Shown here in pieces: positions 44,085 through 54,538 of a DNA stretch of 64,000 nt. The notes beneath the pieces are model-generated. The model had not been told where the DNA came from. It made no database searches and was given only the letters and a program-made list of their open reading frames with translations. Each line of letters opens with the position of its first letter. The stretch's first letter is position 1. The stretch is from Microbacterium sp. GCS4 (GTDB lineage: Bacteria; Actinomycetota; Actinomycetes; Actinomycetales; Microbacteriaceae): assembly GCF_001262495.1 (NCBI RefSeq), contig NZ_LGYE01000002.1:796368-860367 (forward strand). Reading direction: 5' to 3'. Both the position numbers and the translations under genes were made by a program.

Positions 44085-45391
44085 GCGGGACCACACCGGG
44101 AGCGGACGATGCCGTCAAGGGCCTCCCCGCCGAACAGCTCCCGCGGGCGACCGGCCCGCTGACGGGAGACGTGCCCCCGCCCCCGCGCGGCAACGTCATC
44201 CTCAAGGAGATCCTGCGCGGGAGCGCCGTCTCGACGGTCCTCGCGATCTTCCTCGCCCTCGTCGTCGGCGGCGTCCTCATCGCGTTCACGAACGAGGACG
44301 TGCAGGAGGCCTCGGGCTACTTCTTCGCTCGTCCGGGCGACACGATCGCGGCCGCCTGGCAGGCGGTCTACAACGGTTATGAGGCGCTCTTCCGCGGGGC
44401 GATCTTCAACGCCCGTGGGGCCGACTTCGCCGCGCAGATCCGCCCGCTCACGAACACGCTGGGATTCGCCGCCCCCCTCATCGCCGCCGGCCTCGGCGTC
44501 GCGCTGGCGTTCCGCGTCGGCCTGTTCAACATCGGTGCCCGCGGACAGATGCTCATCGGCGTCGCGGTGGCCGGCCTGCTGACCTTCAACCTCGATCTGC
44601 CGATCTGGCTGCACATCCCCGTCACGCTCATCGCCGGCATCGCCGGCGGCGCCCTCTGGGGAGCCATCGCGGGACTCATCAAGGCCCGCACCGGCGCGCA
44701 CGAGGTGATTCTCACGATCATGCTCAACTATGTGGCGTATTACCTGCTGCTGTGGATGATCCGGACACCGGGGCTCCTGCAGAAGCCCGGCACGAACCAG
44801 GCGCTCGGTTCGCCGACGCCGTCGTCGGCGCAGTTCCCTGAGCTGCTCGGCCCGAAGTTCCCGCTCCTCGATCTCGGCTTCGTGCTCGTGATCATCGCGA
44901 CGCTGTTCGTGTGGTGGCTCATCGAGCGGTCCGCTCTCGGTCTGCGCATGCGCGCGGTGGGGGAGAACCCGCACGCCGCACGCGCCGCCGGAATCAGCGT
45001 GCAGCGCGTCTACGTGTACGCGATGCTGTTCGCCGGCGCGCTCGCCGGTCTCGCCGGCATGAACCAGGTCCAGGGCGCCGTCACGACGGGTATCACCGAG
45101 ACGATCGACGCCGGTATCGGCTTCGACGCGATCACCGTCGCCCTCCTGGGACGCAGCCGCGCGTGGGGCACCTTCGCGGCCGGCATCCTGTTCGGTGCGC
45201 TGAAGGCGGGATCGTTCTCGATGCAGGCGCAGGACATCCCGGTCGACATCGTGCTCGTGGTGCAGTCGCTCGTCGTGCTCTTCATCGCGGCTCCGCCGCT
45301 GCTGCGCGCGGTGTTCTTCCTGCCCAAGTCCGATGCGGAGAAGGCCGCCAAGGCGAGAGCCAAGGCTGCGAAGAAGGCGGTGGCCTCATGA
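44081..45391 (+). CDS. Nucleoside ABC transporter permease, subunit 1
   Basis: A 436-residue membrane protein of the BPD_transp_2 (RbsC/NupP) type with about eight to ten helices. It has an ~45-residue hydrophilic Pro-rich N-terminus and a Lys/Ala-rich cytoplasmic tail. Landmarks are ALAFRVGLFNIGARGQMLIGVAVAG and GLRMRAVGENPHAARAAGISV, followed by LAGMNQVQGAVTTGITETIDAGIGFDAITVALLGRSRAWG. It overlaps its neighbours by 4 bp on both sides, so the ATPase and two permeases are translationally coupled. Confidence 0.92.
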   Translation: MSGTTPGADDAVKGLPAEQLPRATGPLTGDVPPPPRGNVILKEILRGSAVSTVLAIFLALVVGGVLIAFTNEDVQEASGYFFARPGDTIAAAWQAVYNGYEALFRGAIFNARGADFAAQIRPLTNTLGFAAPLIAAGLGVALAFRVGLFNIGARGQMLIGVAVAGLLTFNLDLPIWLHIPVTLIAGIAGGALWGAIAGLIKARTGAHEVILTIMLNYVAYYLLLWMIRTPGLLQKPGTNQALGSPTPSSAQFPELLGPKFPLLDLGFVLVIIATLFVWWLIERSALGLRMRAVGENPHAARAAGISVQRVYVYAMLFAGALAGLAGMNQVQGAVTTGITETIDAGIGFDAITVALLGRSRAWGTFAAGILFGALKAGSFSMQAQDIPVDIVLVVQSLVVLFIAAPPLLRAVFFLPKSDAEKAAKARAKAAKKAVAS

Positions 45392-46674
45392 TGTCGCTCG
45401 TTCAGACCGAAGCCGCCGACGGCACGGTCCAGCTCGCCACCGTGCGTGAGCGCCACCTCAAGGCGCCGATCGTGCTCGCCGCGGTCACCGTGCTCCTGAC
45501 GCTCCTCTTCCTCCTGGTGCCGCGGAGCGGGACCAGCTCCTTCCGCCTGAGCGACCAGTCCTCGGCTCTCGCCCTGCCGGACGTCGAACTGCCCACGGGA
45601 CCGACCATCTGGGTCGTGGTCGGAATCCTCGTGGTGCTCACGATCGCCGCCTTCCTCCGCGCGTGGAGCTACCGCAAGGCCTCCCTGTGGATCGCGGCCG
45701 GGTTCGGCGCGATCGCGGTCTTCGCGTTCCTCGTGTGGGCCGGTGCCGGCGGGCTCGTGCCCGTCACCAGCCTGCTCTTCGGCGCGGTGTCCCTCTCCGT
45801 GCCGCTGGTGTTCGGCGCGCTGGGCGGCGTCATCGGCGAGCGCGCCGGCGTCGTCAACGTGGCGATCGAAGGACAGCTGCTCCTCGGTGCGTTCTCCGCA
45901 GCACTGCTGTCGAGCATCACCGGGAGCCCGTTCATCGGTCTTCTGGGCGCCATGCTCGGCGGAGTCCTGGTCGCCAGCGTCCTCGCGGCGTTCGCGATCA
46001 AGTACCTCGTCGAGCAGGTGATCGTCGGAGTCGTGCTCAACGTGCTCGTCAGCGGTCTCACCGGCTTCCTCTACGGAGCCCTCCTGGCACCGCACGAAGC
46101 GGAGCTGAACAGCCCCGTGCGCTTCAGTCGCATCGAGATCCCGCTGCTCAGCGACATCCCGATCATCGGGCCGGTGCTCTTCAACCAGACCTTCATCGTG
46201 TACCTGATGTTCATCACCGTCGCGGTGGTTGCGTGGGGTCTCTACCGCACGAAGTGGGGCCTCCGGCTGCGCGCTGTCGGCGAGCACCCGCAGGCGGCCG
46301 ACACCGTCGGCATCAAGGTGAACTCGACGCGCTTCTGGAACGTGCTCCTCGCGGGCGCGATCGCGGGGATCGGAGGAGCGTACTTCACGCTCGTCTCGGT
46401 GCCGCAGTTCGGGAAGGACATGACGGCGGGTCTCGGCTTCATCGCCCTCGCCGCAGTGATCTTCGGCCGGTGGGATCCGATCCGCGCGACGCTCGCCGCG
46501 CTGCTCTTCGGGTTCGCGACGAACCTGCAGAACCTGCTGTCGATCCTGAAGACGCCGATCCCCGGCGAGTTCATGCTGATGCTGCCGTACGTCGTCACGT
46601 TGCTCGCGGTCGCCGGTTTCGCGGGTCAGATCCGCGGCCCCGCGGCGAGCGGCAAGCCGTACATCAAGTCCTGA
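45388..46674 (+). CDS. Nucleoside ABC transporter permease, subunit 2
   Basis: A 428-residue membrane protein paralogous to subunit 1. Landmarks are GGVIGERAGVVNVAIEGQLLLGAFSAAL and GLRLRAVGEHPQAADTVGIKVN, with a late GLGFIALAAVIFGRWDPIRA. Three hydrophobic segments precede the core. ATG 45388 overlaps the preceding stop; an adjacent in-frame ATG (45391) is an alternative. A cytidine deaminase gene follows after 22 bp, tying uptake to catabolism. Confidence 0.92.
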   Translation: MMSLVQTEAADGTVQLATVRERHLKAPIVLAAVTVLLTLLFLLVPRSGTSSFRLSDQSSALALPDVELPTGPTIWVVVGILVVLTIAAFLRAWSYRKASLWIAAGFGAIAVFAFLVWAGAGGLVPVTSLLFGAVSLSVPLVFGALGGVIGERAGVVNVAIEGQLLLGAFSAALLSSITGSPFIGLLGAMLGGVLVASVLAAFAIKYLVEQVIVGVVLNVLVSGLTGFLYGALLAPHEAELNSPVRFSRIEIPLLSDIPIIGPVLFNQTFIVYLMFITVAVVAWGLYRTKWGLRLRAVGEHPQAADTVGIKVNSTRFWNVLLAGAIAGIGGAYFTLVSVPQFGKDMTAGLGFIALAAVIFGRWDPIRATLAALLFGFATNLQNLLSILKTPIPGEFMLMLPYVVTLLAVAGFAGQIRGPAASGKPYIKS

Positions 46675-46696
46675 CACCCCGAGGAGTCGAGAACAC

Positions 46697-47091
46697 ATGA
46701 CCGACATCGACTGGGACGAGCTGCGCCAGGTAGCCACGGAGGCGATGGCGAAGGCCTACGCACCCTACTCGCGCTACAAGGTCGGCGCCGCCGCGCTCGT
46801 CGGAGACGGCCGCATCGTGGCCGGCTGCAACGTGGAGAACGCCTCGTACGGCGTGACCCTGTGCGCCGAGTGCGCGCTGGTCGGAGACCTGCACATGTCG
46901 GGCGGCGGCCAGCTCGTCGCCTTCGTGTGCGTGAACAACGATGGGCAGACCATCATGCCGTGCGGACGCTGCCGTCAGCTCCTGTTCGAGCACGCGATGC
47001 CCGGGATGCTGCTGGAGACCGTCTCCGGCATCCGCACGATCGACGAGGTGCTGCCCGATGCGTTCGGGCCGCGCGACCTGGAGGACGCCCG

Positions 47092-47095
<4 letters not shown>
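46697..47095 (+). CDS. cdd: Cytidine deaminase
   Basis: A 132-residue zinc enzyme that converts cytidine and deoxycytidine to uridine and deoxyuridine. The zinc-binding sites are CNVENASYGVTLCAECALVG (C-A-E, with the catalytic Glu) and MPCGRCRQLLFEH (P-C-x-x-C). YSRYKVGAAALVGDGRIV is the typical N-terminal segment. Length is that of the homotetrameric form. GAGGAG precedes the ATG, and the stop overlaps the thymidine phosphorylase start. Confidence 0.95.
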
Positions 47096-48384
<1,289 letters not shown>

Positions 48385-48435
48385 GCCCGCGACCGGTAGC
48401 CTGAGAGCTGCGGATCCGCGACCGAGAGGAACCTC

Positions 48436-49551
48436 ATGTCGATCGACGCGAACGGCGACGTCACCATCCAGGGGACGTCCGTGCGCGCCCTGCCGAAGGT
48501 GTCGCTGCACGACCACCTCGACGGGGCCGTGCGGCCCGCCACGATCATCGAGCTCGCCGACGCGATCGGCCTCGACGTGCCCGCCGACGACCCCCGTGCG
48601 CTGGGGAAGTGGTTCGCGAAGAAGAGCGATTCCGGCTCCCTCGTCGAGTACCTCAAGACCTTCGGCCTCACGACGGCCGTCATGCAGACCGAGGAGGGAC
48701 TCACGCGCATCGCCCGCGAGTTCGTAGAGGACCTCGCGAAGGACGGCGTGATCTACGGCGAGGTCCGCTGGGCGCCCGAGCAGCACCTCACCCGTGGTCT
48801 CTCGCTCGACCAGGCCGTCGAGGCCGTCCAGCAGGGGCTGGAGGAGGGCGAGGACGCCGCGGACCGCGCCGGCCACAGCATCCGCGTCGGTCAGCTGCTC
48901 TCGGCGATGCGCCACGCCGACCGTGCCCGGGAGATCGCGGAACTCGCGGTCGACTTCCGCGGACGCGGAGTCGTCGGCTTCGACATCGCCGGTCCCGAAG
49001 ACGGTTTCCCGCCGTCCGACCACCGCGCGGCGTTCGACTTCCTCGCCGAGAACTTCTTCCCCGTCACGGTGCACGCGGGGGAGGCGGCGGGCCTCGCGTC
49101 CATCCGCTCCGCTCTCGTGGACGGTCGTGCGCTGCGCCTCGGGCACGGCGTGCGGATCGCGGAGGACCTGCAGGTCGTGACGCAGGAGGGCGATGAGGTG
49201 CAGGTGCAGTTCGGCGACCTCGCGCGCTGGGTGCGCGATCGGGAGATCCCGCTCGAGCTGTCCCCGTCGTCGAACCTGCAGACCGGGGCGATCTCGGCGT
49301 GGGGCAAGACCTTGGCCGACCATCCCTTCGACCTGCTCTACCAGCTGGGCTTCGCGGTGACCGTGAACGTCGACAACCGCACCATGAGCGCCACGTCGCT
49401 CACCCGCGAGCTCGCTCTGCTCGTCGAGGCGTTCGAGTACGACCTCGACGACCTCGAGACCTTCCAGTTCAACGCCGCTTCGGCCGCCTTCCTCCCGGTC
49501 GAGGAGCGGGAGGAGCTCGTCGAGATGATCGCCGAGGGCTTCGCCGACTAG
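48436..49551 (+). CDS. add: Adenosine deaminase
   Basis: A 371-residue zinc enzyme converting adenosine and deoxyadenosine to inosine and deoxyinosine. The N-terminal metal site is PKVSLHDHLDGAVRP (HxH). The others are VTVHAGEAAGLASIRSAL (catalytic His/Glu region), LRLGHGVRIAED and VNVDNRTMSATSLTREL, where D-N-R replaces the usual D-D-P/D-N-P. GAGAGGAA precedes the ATG, and a TAGCCT hexamer at 48397-48402 suggests an extra promoter. The product inosine would go to the purine-nucleoside phosphorylase encoded at 62-63 kb. Confidence 0.93.
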   Translation: MSIDANGDVTIQGTSVRALPKVSLHDHLDGAVRPATIIELADAIGLDVPADDPRALGKWFAKKSDSGSLVEYLKTFGLTTAVMQTEEGLTRIAREFVEDLAKDGVIYGEVRWAPEQHLTRGLSLDQAVEAVQQGLEEGEDAADRAGHSIRVGQLLSAMRHADRAREIAELAVDFRGRGVVGFDIAGPEDGFPPSDHRAAFDFLAENFFPVTVHAGEAAGLASIRSALVDGRALRLGHGVRIAEDLQVVTQEGDEVQVQFGDLARWVRDREIPLELSPSSNLQTGAISAWGKTLADHPFDLLYQLGFAVTVNVDNRTMSATSLTRELALLVEAFEYDLDDLETFQFNAASAAFLPVEEREELVEMIAEGFAD

Positions 49552-49568
49552 TCATGGAGGGCTGAGGG

Positions 49569-50673
49569 ATGGCTTCCGGGGGGGAAGAAGCGGCGCATCG
49601 TCATCACTGTCACGCTCGCTGTCCTGGTGGTGCTCGGCGGAGCCGGCGCGGCCGGCTACGCATGGCTCACACGCGAGCCCGAGAAGACGTCGCCGCGGGC
49701 GAGCGGGGCGGTGATAGAGCATCCGCTGACGCCGGCGCAGCAGCTCGTGAAGGACTCGGGCGATCCCGCCGGATGCGCCGTCACGTTCGTGGGCGACGGC
49801 GCCCCCGCCGATCCGATGCTGCAGTCGCAGAGCGGGCTGTACGTCGGGTTGCCGATCCCCGCGATCGACGGCCGCGTGTTCGCCGGCTGGTATGCGACCC
49901 CGGAAGACGCGACTGCCCTCACGGTCGCGGCCCGCGTCAACGGTGCCGATCCGGTGGTCTGCACCGATCAAGAGGTCGAGCTGTTCGCCGGATGGACGAC
50001 GCCGGAGGCGAACGCCGCCGAGAACGCGCAGATCCCGATCCTCATGTACCACCAGTTCACGACGAACCCCGAAGGCGAGAAGGGCTGGCTGCGCGGCAAC
50101 TACGCGTACATCGGCGACTTCCAGGCGCAGATGCAGCACATCGCGACCACCGGCTTCTACCTTCCGACCTGGGATGAGCTCAGCGCGTTCATCGACGGAC
50201 GGCTCTACCTGCCCGCGCACTCCGTGATCATCACCGACGACGACGCCGACCAGACGTGGTTCGACCTCGCGGTGCCCGTGATCGACGAGTACAAGCTGCT
50301 CTCGACCTCGTTCATGATCACGGCGTACCGGCAGGACCCTGCGCCGTCGATCTACGTGCAGCGCCGCTCGCACACGAACGACATGCACCAGGCCGGTGCG
50401 AACGGCAAGGGGCGCATGGTCAACTGGACGGCCGAGGAGATCGCCGCCGACATGAACGCCTCCGGCGACATCCTGGGTGTGCGCGAGGTCATGGCGTATC
50501 CGTTCGGGCACTACAACGACACGGCCAAACAGGGCGTCGCGATGGCCGGCTTCGAGATGGCCCGCACGATCGAGCCGGGCTACGTCACGATCGGCACGGA
50601 CAAGTACGCCCTGCCGGTCGTGCGCATCGACTACGGCATGGGGCTGGACGCGCTGATCAAGCGGATCGGCTGA
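49569..50673 (+). CDS. Polysaccharide deacetylase-family protein, frameshifted at a seven-G tract
   Basis: The main frame runs to the stop at 50673 but has no ATG upstream of its membrane anchor. ATG 49569, with GGAGGG upstream, is one base out of frame. The two frames meet at G7 (49578-49584); with six G the product would start MASGGKKRRIVITVTLAVLV, a normal N-terminal anchor. An InlB-B-repeat-like region (VFAGWYATPEDATALTVAA, then VELFAGWT) follows. The catalytic domain shows YHQFTT, VIITDDDADQTWFDLAVPVI in place of TFDDG, HTNDMHQAG as the metal-binding H-x3-H, and MAYPFGHYND. It probably acts on a surface glycan. Either sequence error or a real, possibly reversible, frameshift is possible. 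Confidence 0.75.
49578..49584 (+). repeat. Seven-G homopolymer at the frameshift
   Basis: GGGGGGG lies nine bases after ATG 49569. Deleting one G joins the start codon to the long downstream frame. Confidence 0.85.
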
Positions 50674-50686
50674 CCGCGACCCGATA

Positions 50687-51436
50687 TCACCGGGTGGGGA
50701 GCTCCGCGAAGAATCCCTGGAGCAGCTCGTCGACCCTGGCGTGCATGTCGGTGCGGGAGATCGCCGGCGTCCCGTCGCCCGCCTGGGGTCCGTAGTCGCC
50801 GAAGGACGCGTGCGAGGCGCCGTCGATCTCGACCATCTCGGCGTCAGCCGGCAGCAGATGCCGCGCAGCATTCACCTTCGCGGGAGTCGACAGTCCGTCC
50901 TCGCTGCCGGAGATGCTGAGAACCGCGAGGCCGCTCGTCGAGAGGTCGTCGGCGCAGTACGAGCCGAACAGCACGAGCGCCTCGGCGTCGGCGGCGAGCC
51001 GGCACGCGCGCACCCCGCCCAGCGAGTGGCCGCCCACGGCCCAGTCGTCGATGTCCGGAGCGGCGGACGTGAACTGGTCCAGCCCGCGCAGGTCGAAGAA
51101 CGCGAGGTTCAACCAGGGGCGGGTGATCACGACGGTCGTCCCGTCGTCGACGAGACCCTGCAGGATCGACGCGTAGGCCCAGGGATCGACCTTGGCGCCG
51201 GGAACGAAGACCAGGCCGCGGTCGGAGTCGCCGTCGGCCGGTGTCATGACGATGCCCTGAGGGGCGTCCTCGATGTGGATCGCGGCATCCGCGCGCACCT
51301 CGGCGAGCGGTTCCGGCTCGGCCGGCATCACGCCCACTTGACTCCACACGAGGATGCCGCCGACACCGAGCACCACGACGGCGAGAAGCCCCCACAGCAC
51401 GACCTTCAGGACCCGGCGGCCGCGTTTCTTCTGCAC
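50687..51436 (-). CDS. Membrane-anchored alpha/beta hydrolase
   Basis: A 249-residue protein. The basic start (MQKKRGRRVLK) and VVLWGLLAVVVLGVGGILVW form an uncleaved anchor, so the hydrolase faces outward. The nucleophile elbow is VGGHSLGGVRAC (GHSLGG, Ser). VLSISGSEDGLSTPAKV likely holds the acid, and DGASHASFGDYG the catalytic His. The upstream VVITRPWLNLAFFD fits the oxyanion strand. Substrate is unknown; carboxylesterase activity is the default guess. It is downstream of the flavin monooxygenase gene by 9 bp and probably in the same operon. Confidence 0.85.
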   Translation of the reverse strand: MQKKRGRRVLKVVLWGLLAVVVLGVGGILVWSQVGVMPAEPEPLAEVRADAAIHIEDAPQGIVMTPADGDSDRGLVFVPGAKVDPWAYASILQGLVDDGTTVVITRPWLNLAFFDLRGLDQFTSAAPDIDDWAVGGHSLGGVRACRLAADAEALVLFGSYCADDLSTSGLAVLSISGSEDGLSTPAKVNAARHLLPADAEMVEIDGASHASFGDYGPQAGDGTPAISRTDMHARVDELLQGFFAELPTR

Positions 51437-51445
51437 CTCTCCAGG

Positions 51446-52768
51446 CTACGTCGTCGTGCGGCGCCGAGGAGCCGCGGGGAGTGGCCGCAGGAGAGCATCC
51501 CTTTCGTGCCTCACGGCGGCCCGATAGGCGTGATTGTTCACGTAGTACGACATGCGAGCGAGTCCGAGGTACCGGTAGCCGCCCGTGACATCGGGCCACG
51601 GTTCGCCGACGACGCGCGCGCGGAAACGGGCGGCGCGCGGCGGGTCGTTCGCCACGGCATCGAGGTACGCCGCGAGCAGATCCGCCTGCTCGTACCGCCC
51701 CTGCCAGCCGATCCCGGACGCCTCGATCATGCCGACGACATACAGACCGTTGAACGACGCGGGGAACATGTTCAGGAACAACCGCGGCGAGGCGCCATGC
51801 CAGTGCAGGTGCTCCCGGTCGACGAAGGGGTAGTCGAGGCGGTAGCCGGTGGCGAGGATCACGAGGTCGTACTCGTCGGACGAGCCGTCGCGGAACCGGA
51901 CCGTCGGTCCGTCGAACCGTTCGACGTCGGGGCGGATGCGGAGGTCGCCCTGGCCGAGGTGGTTCAGCACCATGGTGTTCACGATCGGATGCGACTCGTA
52001 GATGCGGTAGTCGGGCTTCGGGAAGCCGAACCGCACCGGGTCCCCCGTGAAGGCGCGGAGCACGCGGCTGTCGAGCGCCTGCTTGAGCCGGGCGGGCAGT
52101 GGACGACCCTGGTTGAGCGTGTCGCTCGGCTTGCCGAACAGATAGCGCGGGACGAAGTAGTAGCCGCGCCGCACGCTCATGTCGACGGAGGCCGCATGGT
52201 GCACGGCATCCACGGCGATGTCGCATCCGGAGTTGCCTGCACCGATCAGCAGCACGCGCCTGCCTGCGAGCTGCGAGGGGGACTTGTAGGCGCTCGTGTG
52301 CAGCACCTCGCCGTCGAAACGGCCGGGGAACGTCGGGACGTTCGGCTCGGCGAGTGTGCCGTTCGCGAGCACGACTCCGTCGTACCAGAGCGTGTGCTCG
52401 CCGTCGGGTCCGATGCTGGTGAGATCCCAGCCGCCGTCGCGCGGCGTGAGACGGGTCACCCGCGTGTCGAAGCGGAACAGATCCGTGAGGCCGAACCGCT
52501 CGGCGTAGGCGCGGAAGTAGCGCAAGAGAACGCGGTGATCCGGGTAGTCGGCGTCGGAATTCATAGGGAACTCCTCGAACTGCGTCGTCGTGCGCGAGGA
52601 GATGAGGTGCGCGGACTCGTACATCGTGCTGCGCGGGTTGTCGATGTCCCACAGCCCGCCCACGCCGTGCGAGGCCTCGTAGCCGTCGATCTCGATCCCG
52701 CGCCGAGAGAGAGCGCGCGCCGCCGCGAGCCCCGACGGGCCCGCACCGATCACGGCGTATCTGCTCAT
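51446..52768 (-). CDS. Flavin-containing monooxygenase-like protein
   Basis: A 440-residue FMO-type enzyme. The FAD-binding start is AVIGAGPSGLAAARALSRRG. The NADPH-binding motif is RRVLLIGAGNSGCDIAVDAV. Between them FPGRFDGEVLHTSAY matches the class B monooxygenase signature F-x-G-x3-H-x3-(Y/F). VILATGYRLDYPF is the usual late ATG motif. It likely oxygenates a soft nucleophile or a ketone with NADPH and O2; the substrate is unknown. ATG 52768 with GGGGAGG upstream is preferred over a start at 52861, whose extra residues are Arg/Pro-rich and out of family. Confidence 0.88.
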   Translation of the reverse strand: MSRYAVIGAGPSGLAAARALSRRGIEIDGYEASHGVGGLWDIDNPRSTMYESAHLISSRTTTQFEEFPMNSDADYPDHRVLLRYFRAYAERFGLTDLFRFDTRVTRLTPRDGGWDLTSIGPDGEHTLWYDGVVLANGTLAEPNVPTFPGRFDGEVLHTSAYKSPSQLAGRRVLLIGAGNSGCDIAVDAVHHAASVDMSVRRGYYFVPRYLFGKPSDTLNQGRPLPARLKQALDSRVLRAFTGDPVRFGFPKPDYRIYESHPIVNTMVLNHLGQGDLRIRPDVERFDGPTVRFRDGSSDEYDLVILATGYRLDYPFVDREHLHWHGASPRLFLNMFPASFNGLYVVGMIEASGIGWQGRYEQADLLAAYLDAVANDPPRAARFRARVVGEPWPDVTGGYRYLGLARMSYYVNNHAYRAAVRHERDALLRPLPAAPRRRTTT

Positions 52769-52812
52769 GGTCCTCCCCGCACGTCCTCGTGCCGAGGGGC
52801 CGCGCACAGGGC

Positions 52813-52847
52813 GACGCCCCCTGCCGATCGTATCGGCCGGGGGCGTC
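52813..52847 (-). terminator. Terminator-like hairpin between mtlD and the monooxygenase gene
   Basis: GACGCCCCC (52813-52821) pairs with GGGGGCGTC (52839-52847), and inside it CCGAT pairs with ATCGG around CGT. It lies 18 bp past the mtlD stop on the minus strand and should end the mannitol operon. Confidence 0.8.
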
Positions 52848-52864
52848 GGGGCGGCATCCACGTG

Positions 52865-54037
52865 TCAGGCGCGGAGCGCCGTCTGCCGTGACGCGACGGC
52901 GTCGCGCACAGCGGGGAACAGCGGATGCTCCGGATCGAGGCCCGTGGTGCGGGTGGTGAACGCCTCGGCATCCTCCGTGCGCAGCAGCTCCTGCAGTTCG
53001 ACGGCCTGCTCGTCGTCGGGCTCCTCGAACTCGAGCGCGGCCGTGACCGCGCCGATCAGCGCGGTCGTGGTCAGCCCGCGCTCCGCGGCCATGGCCGCGG
53101 GGCCGATGAAGCGCTCGTGCCGCGAGATCTTGCGGAGCGGCTGGCGGCCCACGCGCTGCACGGTGTCGACGAGGGCTGGATTGCGGAAGCGCTCGAGGAT
53201 CGTCGCGCGGTACTCCGCGAGGTCGGTGGGATCGAGACCGTGCTCGGCGACCAGGACGGCCGAGGTCTCTTCCAGCGCGGCCGACACGCGCGCGGCGATG
53301 TCGGGATCGTCGAGCGCGTCGGAGATGCGCTCGATGCCTGCGCGTGCGCCGAAGTACGCGGTGGCCGCATGGCCCGTGTTCACCGTGAAGAGCTTGCGCT
53401 CGATGTACGGCGCCAGGTCGTCGACGAAGTGCGCCCCGGGGATGCGCGGCAGGTCTCCGCCGAACGCTCCCGACTCGATCGCCCACTCGTAATACGGCTC
53501 GACGGTGACGTCGATGCCCCCGTCGGCCGGCTGGCCGGGCACGATGCGATCCACCGCGGTGTTCGCGAACACCGCGCGCGAGAGCAGCTCTCCGGCATCC
53601 GCGCCCGCGGCCTTCTCGACCTCGGCACGGAGGGTGTCGGTCGCGCCGATCGCGTTCTCGCAGGCCATGACCTGCAGGGGTGCGGCGTCGGGGGAGCGGC
53701 GGGCGAGGCCCGCCACGATGGTCGGCGCGACGAAGCGCAGCACGGTGGGGCCGACCGCGGTCGTCACGACGTCGGCGGTCGCGACCTCGGCCGCGACGCC
53801 CTCCGGGTCGTTCTTGCTGTTCACGGCGCGGAAGCCCGTGACGACGTGGTCGGAGCCTCCCGGGCCGGCCTCGTGCACGGTGTACGAGTCGACCGCGTTG
53901 ATCGCGTCGACCAGAGCGTCCGCGACATCGGAGAAGACGACCTCGTAGCCGCCCTCGTGCAGCAGCAGGCCGACGAATCCGCGACCGATGTTGCCGGCTC
54001 CGAAGTGCACGGCCTTCCGGGTGTCCGCTGCGGTCAT
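52865..54037 (-). CDS. mtlD: Mannitol-1-phosphate 5-dehydrogenase
   Basis: A 390-residue NAD-dependent long-chain (polyol-type) dehydrogenase that converts mannitol-1-phosphate to fructose-6-phosphate. The Rossmann start is AVHFGAGNIGRGFVGLLLHEGGYEVVFSDV. Catalytic segments are VFANTAVDRIVPGQPA and KLFTVNTGHAATAYFGARAG (conserved Lys, Asn and His). It overlaps the EIIA gene by one base at 54037. It completes the pathway started by the mannitol permease. Confidence 0.96.
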   Translation of the reverse strand: MTAADTRKAVHFGAGNIGRGFVGLLLHEGGYEVVFSDVADALVDAINAVDSYTVHEAGPGGSDHVVTGFRAVNSKNDPEGVAAEVATADVVTTAVGPTVLRFVAPTIVAGLARRSPDAAPLQVMACENAIGATDTLRAEVEKAAGADAGELLSRAVFANTAVDRIVPGQPADGGIDVTVEPYYEWAIESGAFGGDLPRIPGAHFVDDLAPYIERKLFTVNTGHAATAYFGARAGIERISDALDDPDIAARVSAALEETSAVLVAEHGLDPTDLAEYRATILERFRNPALVDTVQRVGRQPLRKISRHERFIGPAAMAAERGLTTTALIGAVTAALEFEEPDDEQAVELQELLRTEDAEAFTTRTTGLDPEHPLFPAVRDAVASRQTALRA

Positions 54038-54468
54038 CAGGAGTTCACGTCCGCGAGCAGCGCGAACAGCTCATCCGGGGTCTGCGCCGCGTTGAGCTTC
54101 GCGACGTCGTCCTCGTCGGAGAACAGGATCGCGATCTGCGACAGGATCTCCAGGTGCTCGTCGCCGCGACCGGCGATGCCGATCACGAACGTCGCCTGCT
54201 CACCGGCCCAGTCGACGCCGCCGTCGTAGCGCACGACCGACAGCGCGGAGCCGAGGATCGCGTCCTTGGTCTCGTTCGTGCCGTGCGGGATCGCCAGGCC
54301 GTTGCCCATGTAGGTCGAGACCGTCTCCTCGCGCTGACGCATCGCGTCGACGTACGCGGGGGTCACGGCGCCGGCGGAGACCAGGATGTCGGTGGCCTCC
54401 TGCAGTGCGGACTCCTGCGTGCTGGAGCCGGAGTGGATGCGGACCTGGCCGAGGGTGAGGACGCCCAT
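54037..54468 (-). CDS. mtlF: Mannitol PTS EIIA component
   Basis: A 143-residue EIIA of the mannitol/fructose type. The phospho-accepting His is in YMGNGLAIPHGTNETKDAIL. DWAGEQATFVIGIAGRGDEHLEIL is the family's central segment. It takes phosphate from HPr and passes it to the EIIB domain of MtlA. ATG 54468 with AAAGGAA upstream is chosen; a longer frame to 54588 crosses the mtlA/mtlF hairpin and is not credible. Confidence 0.94.
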   Translation of the reverse strand: MGVLTLGQVRIHSGSSTQESALQEATDILVSAGAVTPAYVDAMRQREETVSTYMGNGLAIPHGTNETKDAILGSALSVVRYDGGVDWAGEQATFVIGIAGRGDEHLEILSQIAILFSDEDDVAKLNAAQTPDELFALLADVNS

Positions 54469-54498
54469 GGTGATTCCTTTCGGGTTCTGCGGATGTGG

Positions 54499-54532
54499 GG
54501 GCGGGGCGGATGCCGTGGCACCCGCCCCGCCC
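54499..54532 (-). terminator. Intercistronic hairpin between mtlA and mtlF
   Basis: An 11-bp GC-only stem (54499-54509 with 54522-54532) encloses a second small stem (TGCC/GGCA) in its loop. It lies just past the mtlA stop and before the mtlF ribosome binding site. It may cause partial termination or protect the upstream mRNA. Confidence 0.55.
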
Positions 54533-54538
54533 GGTCTG

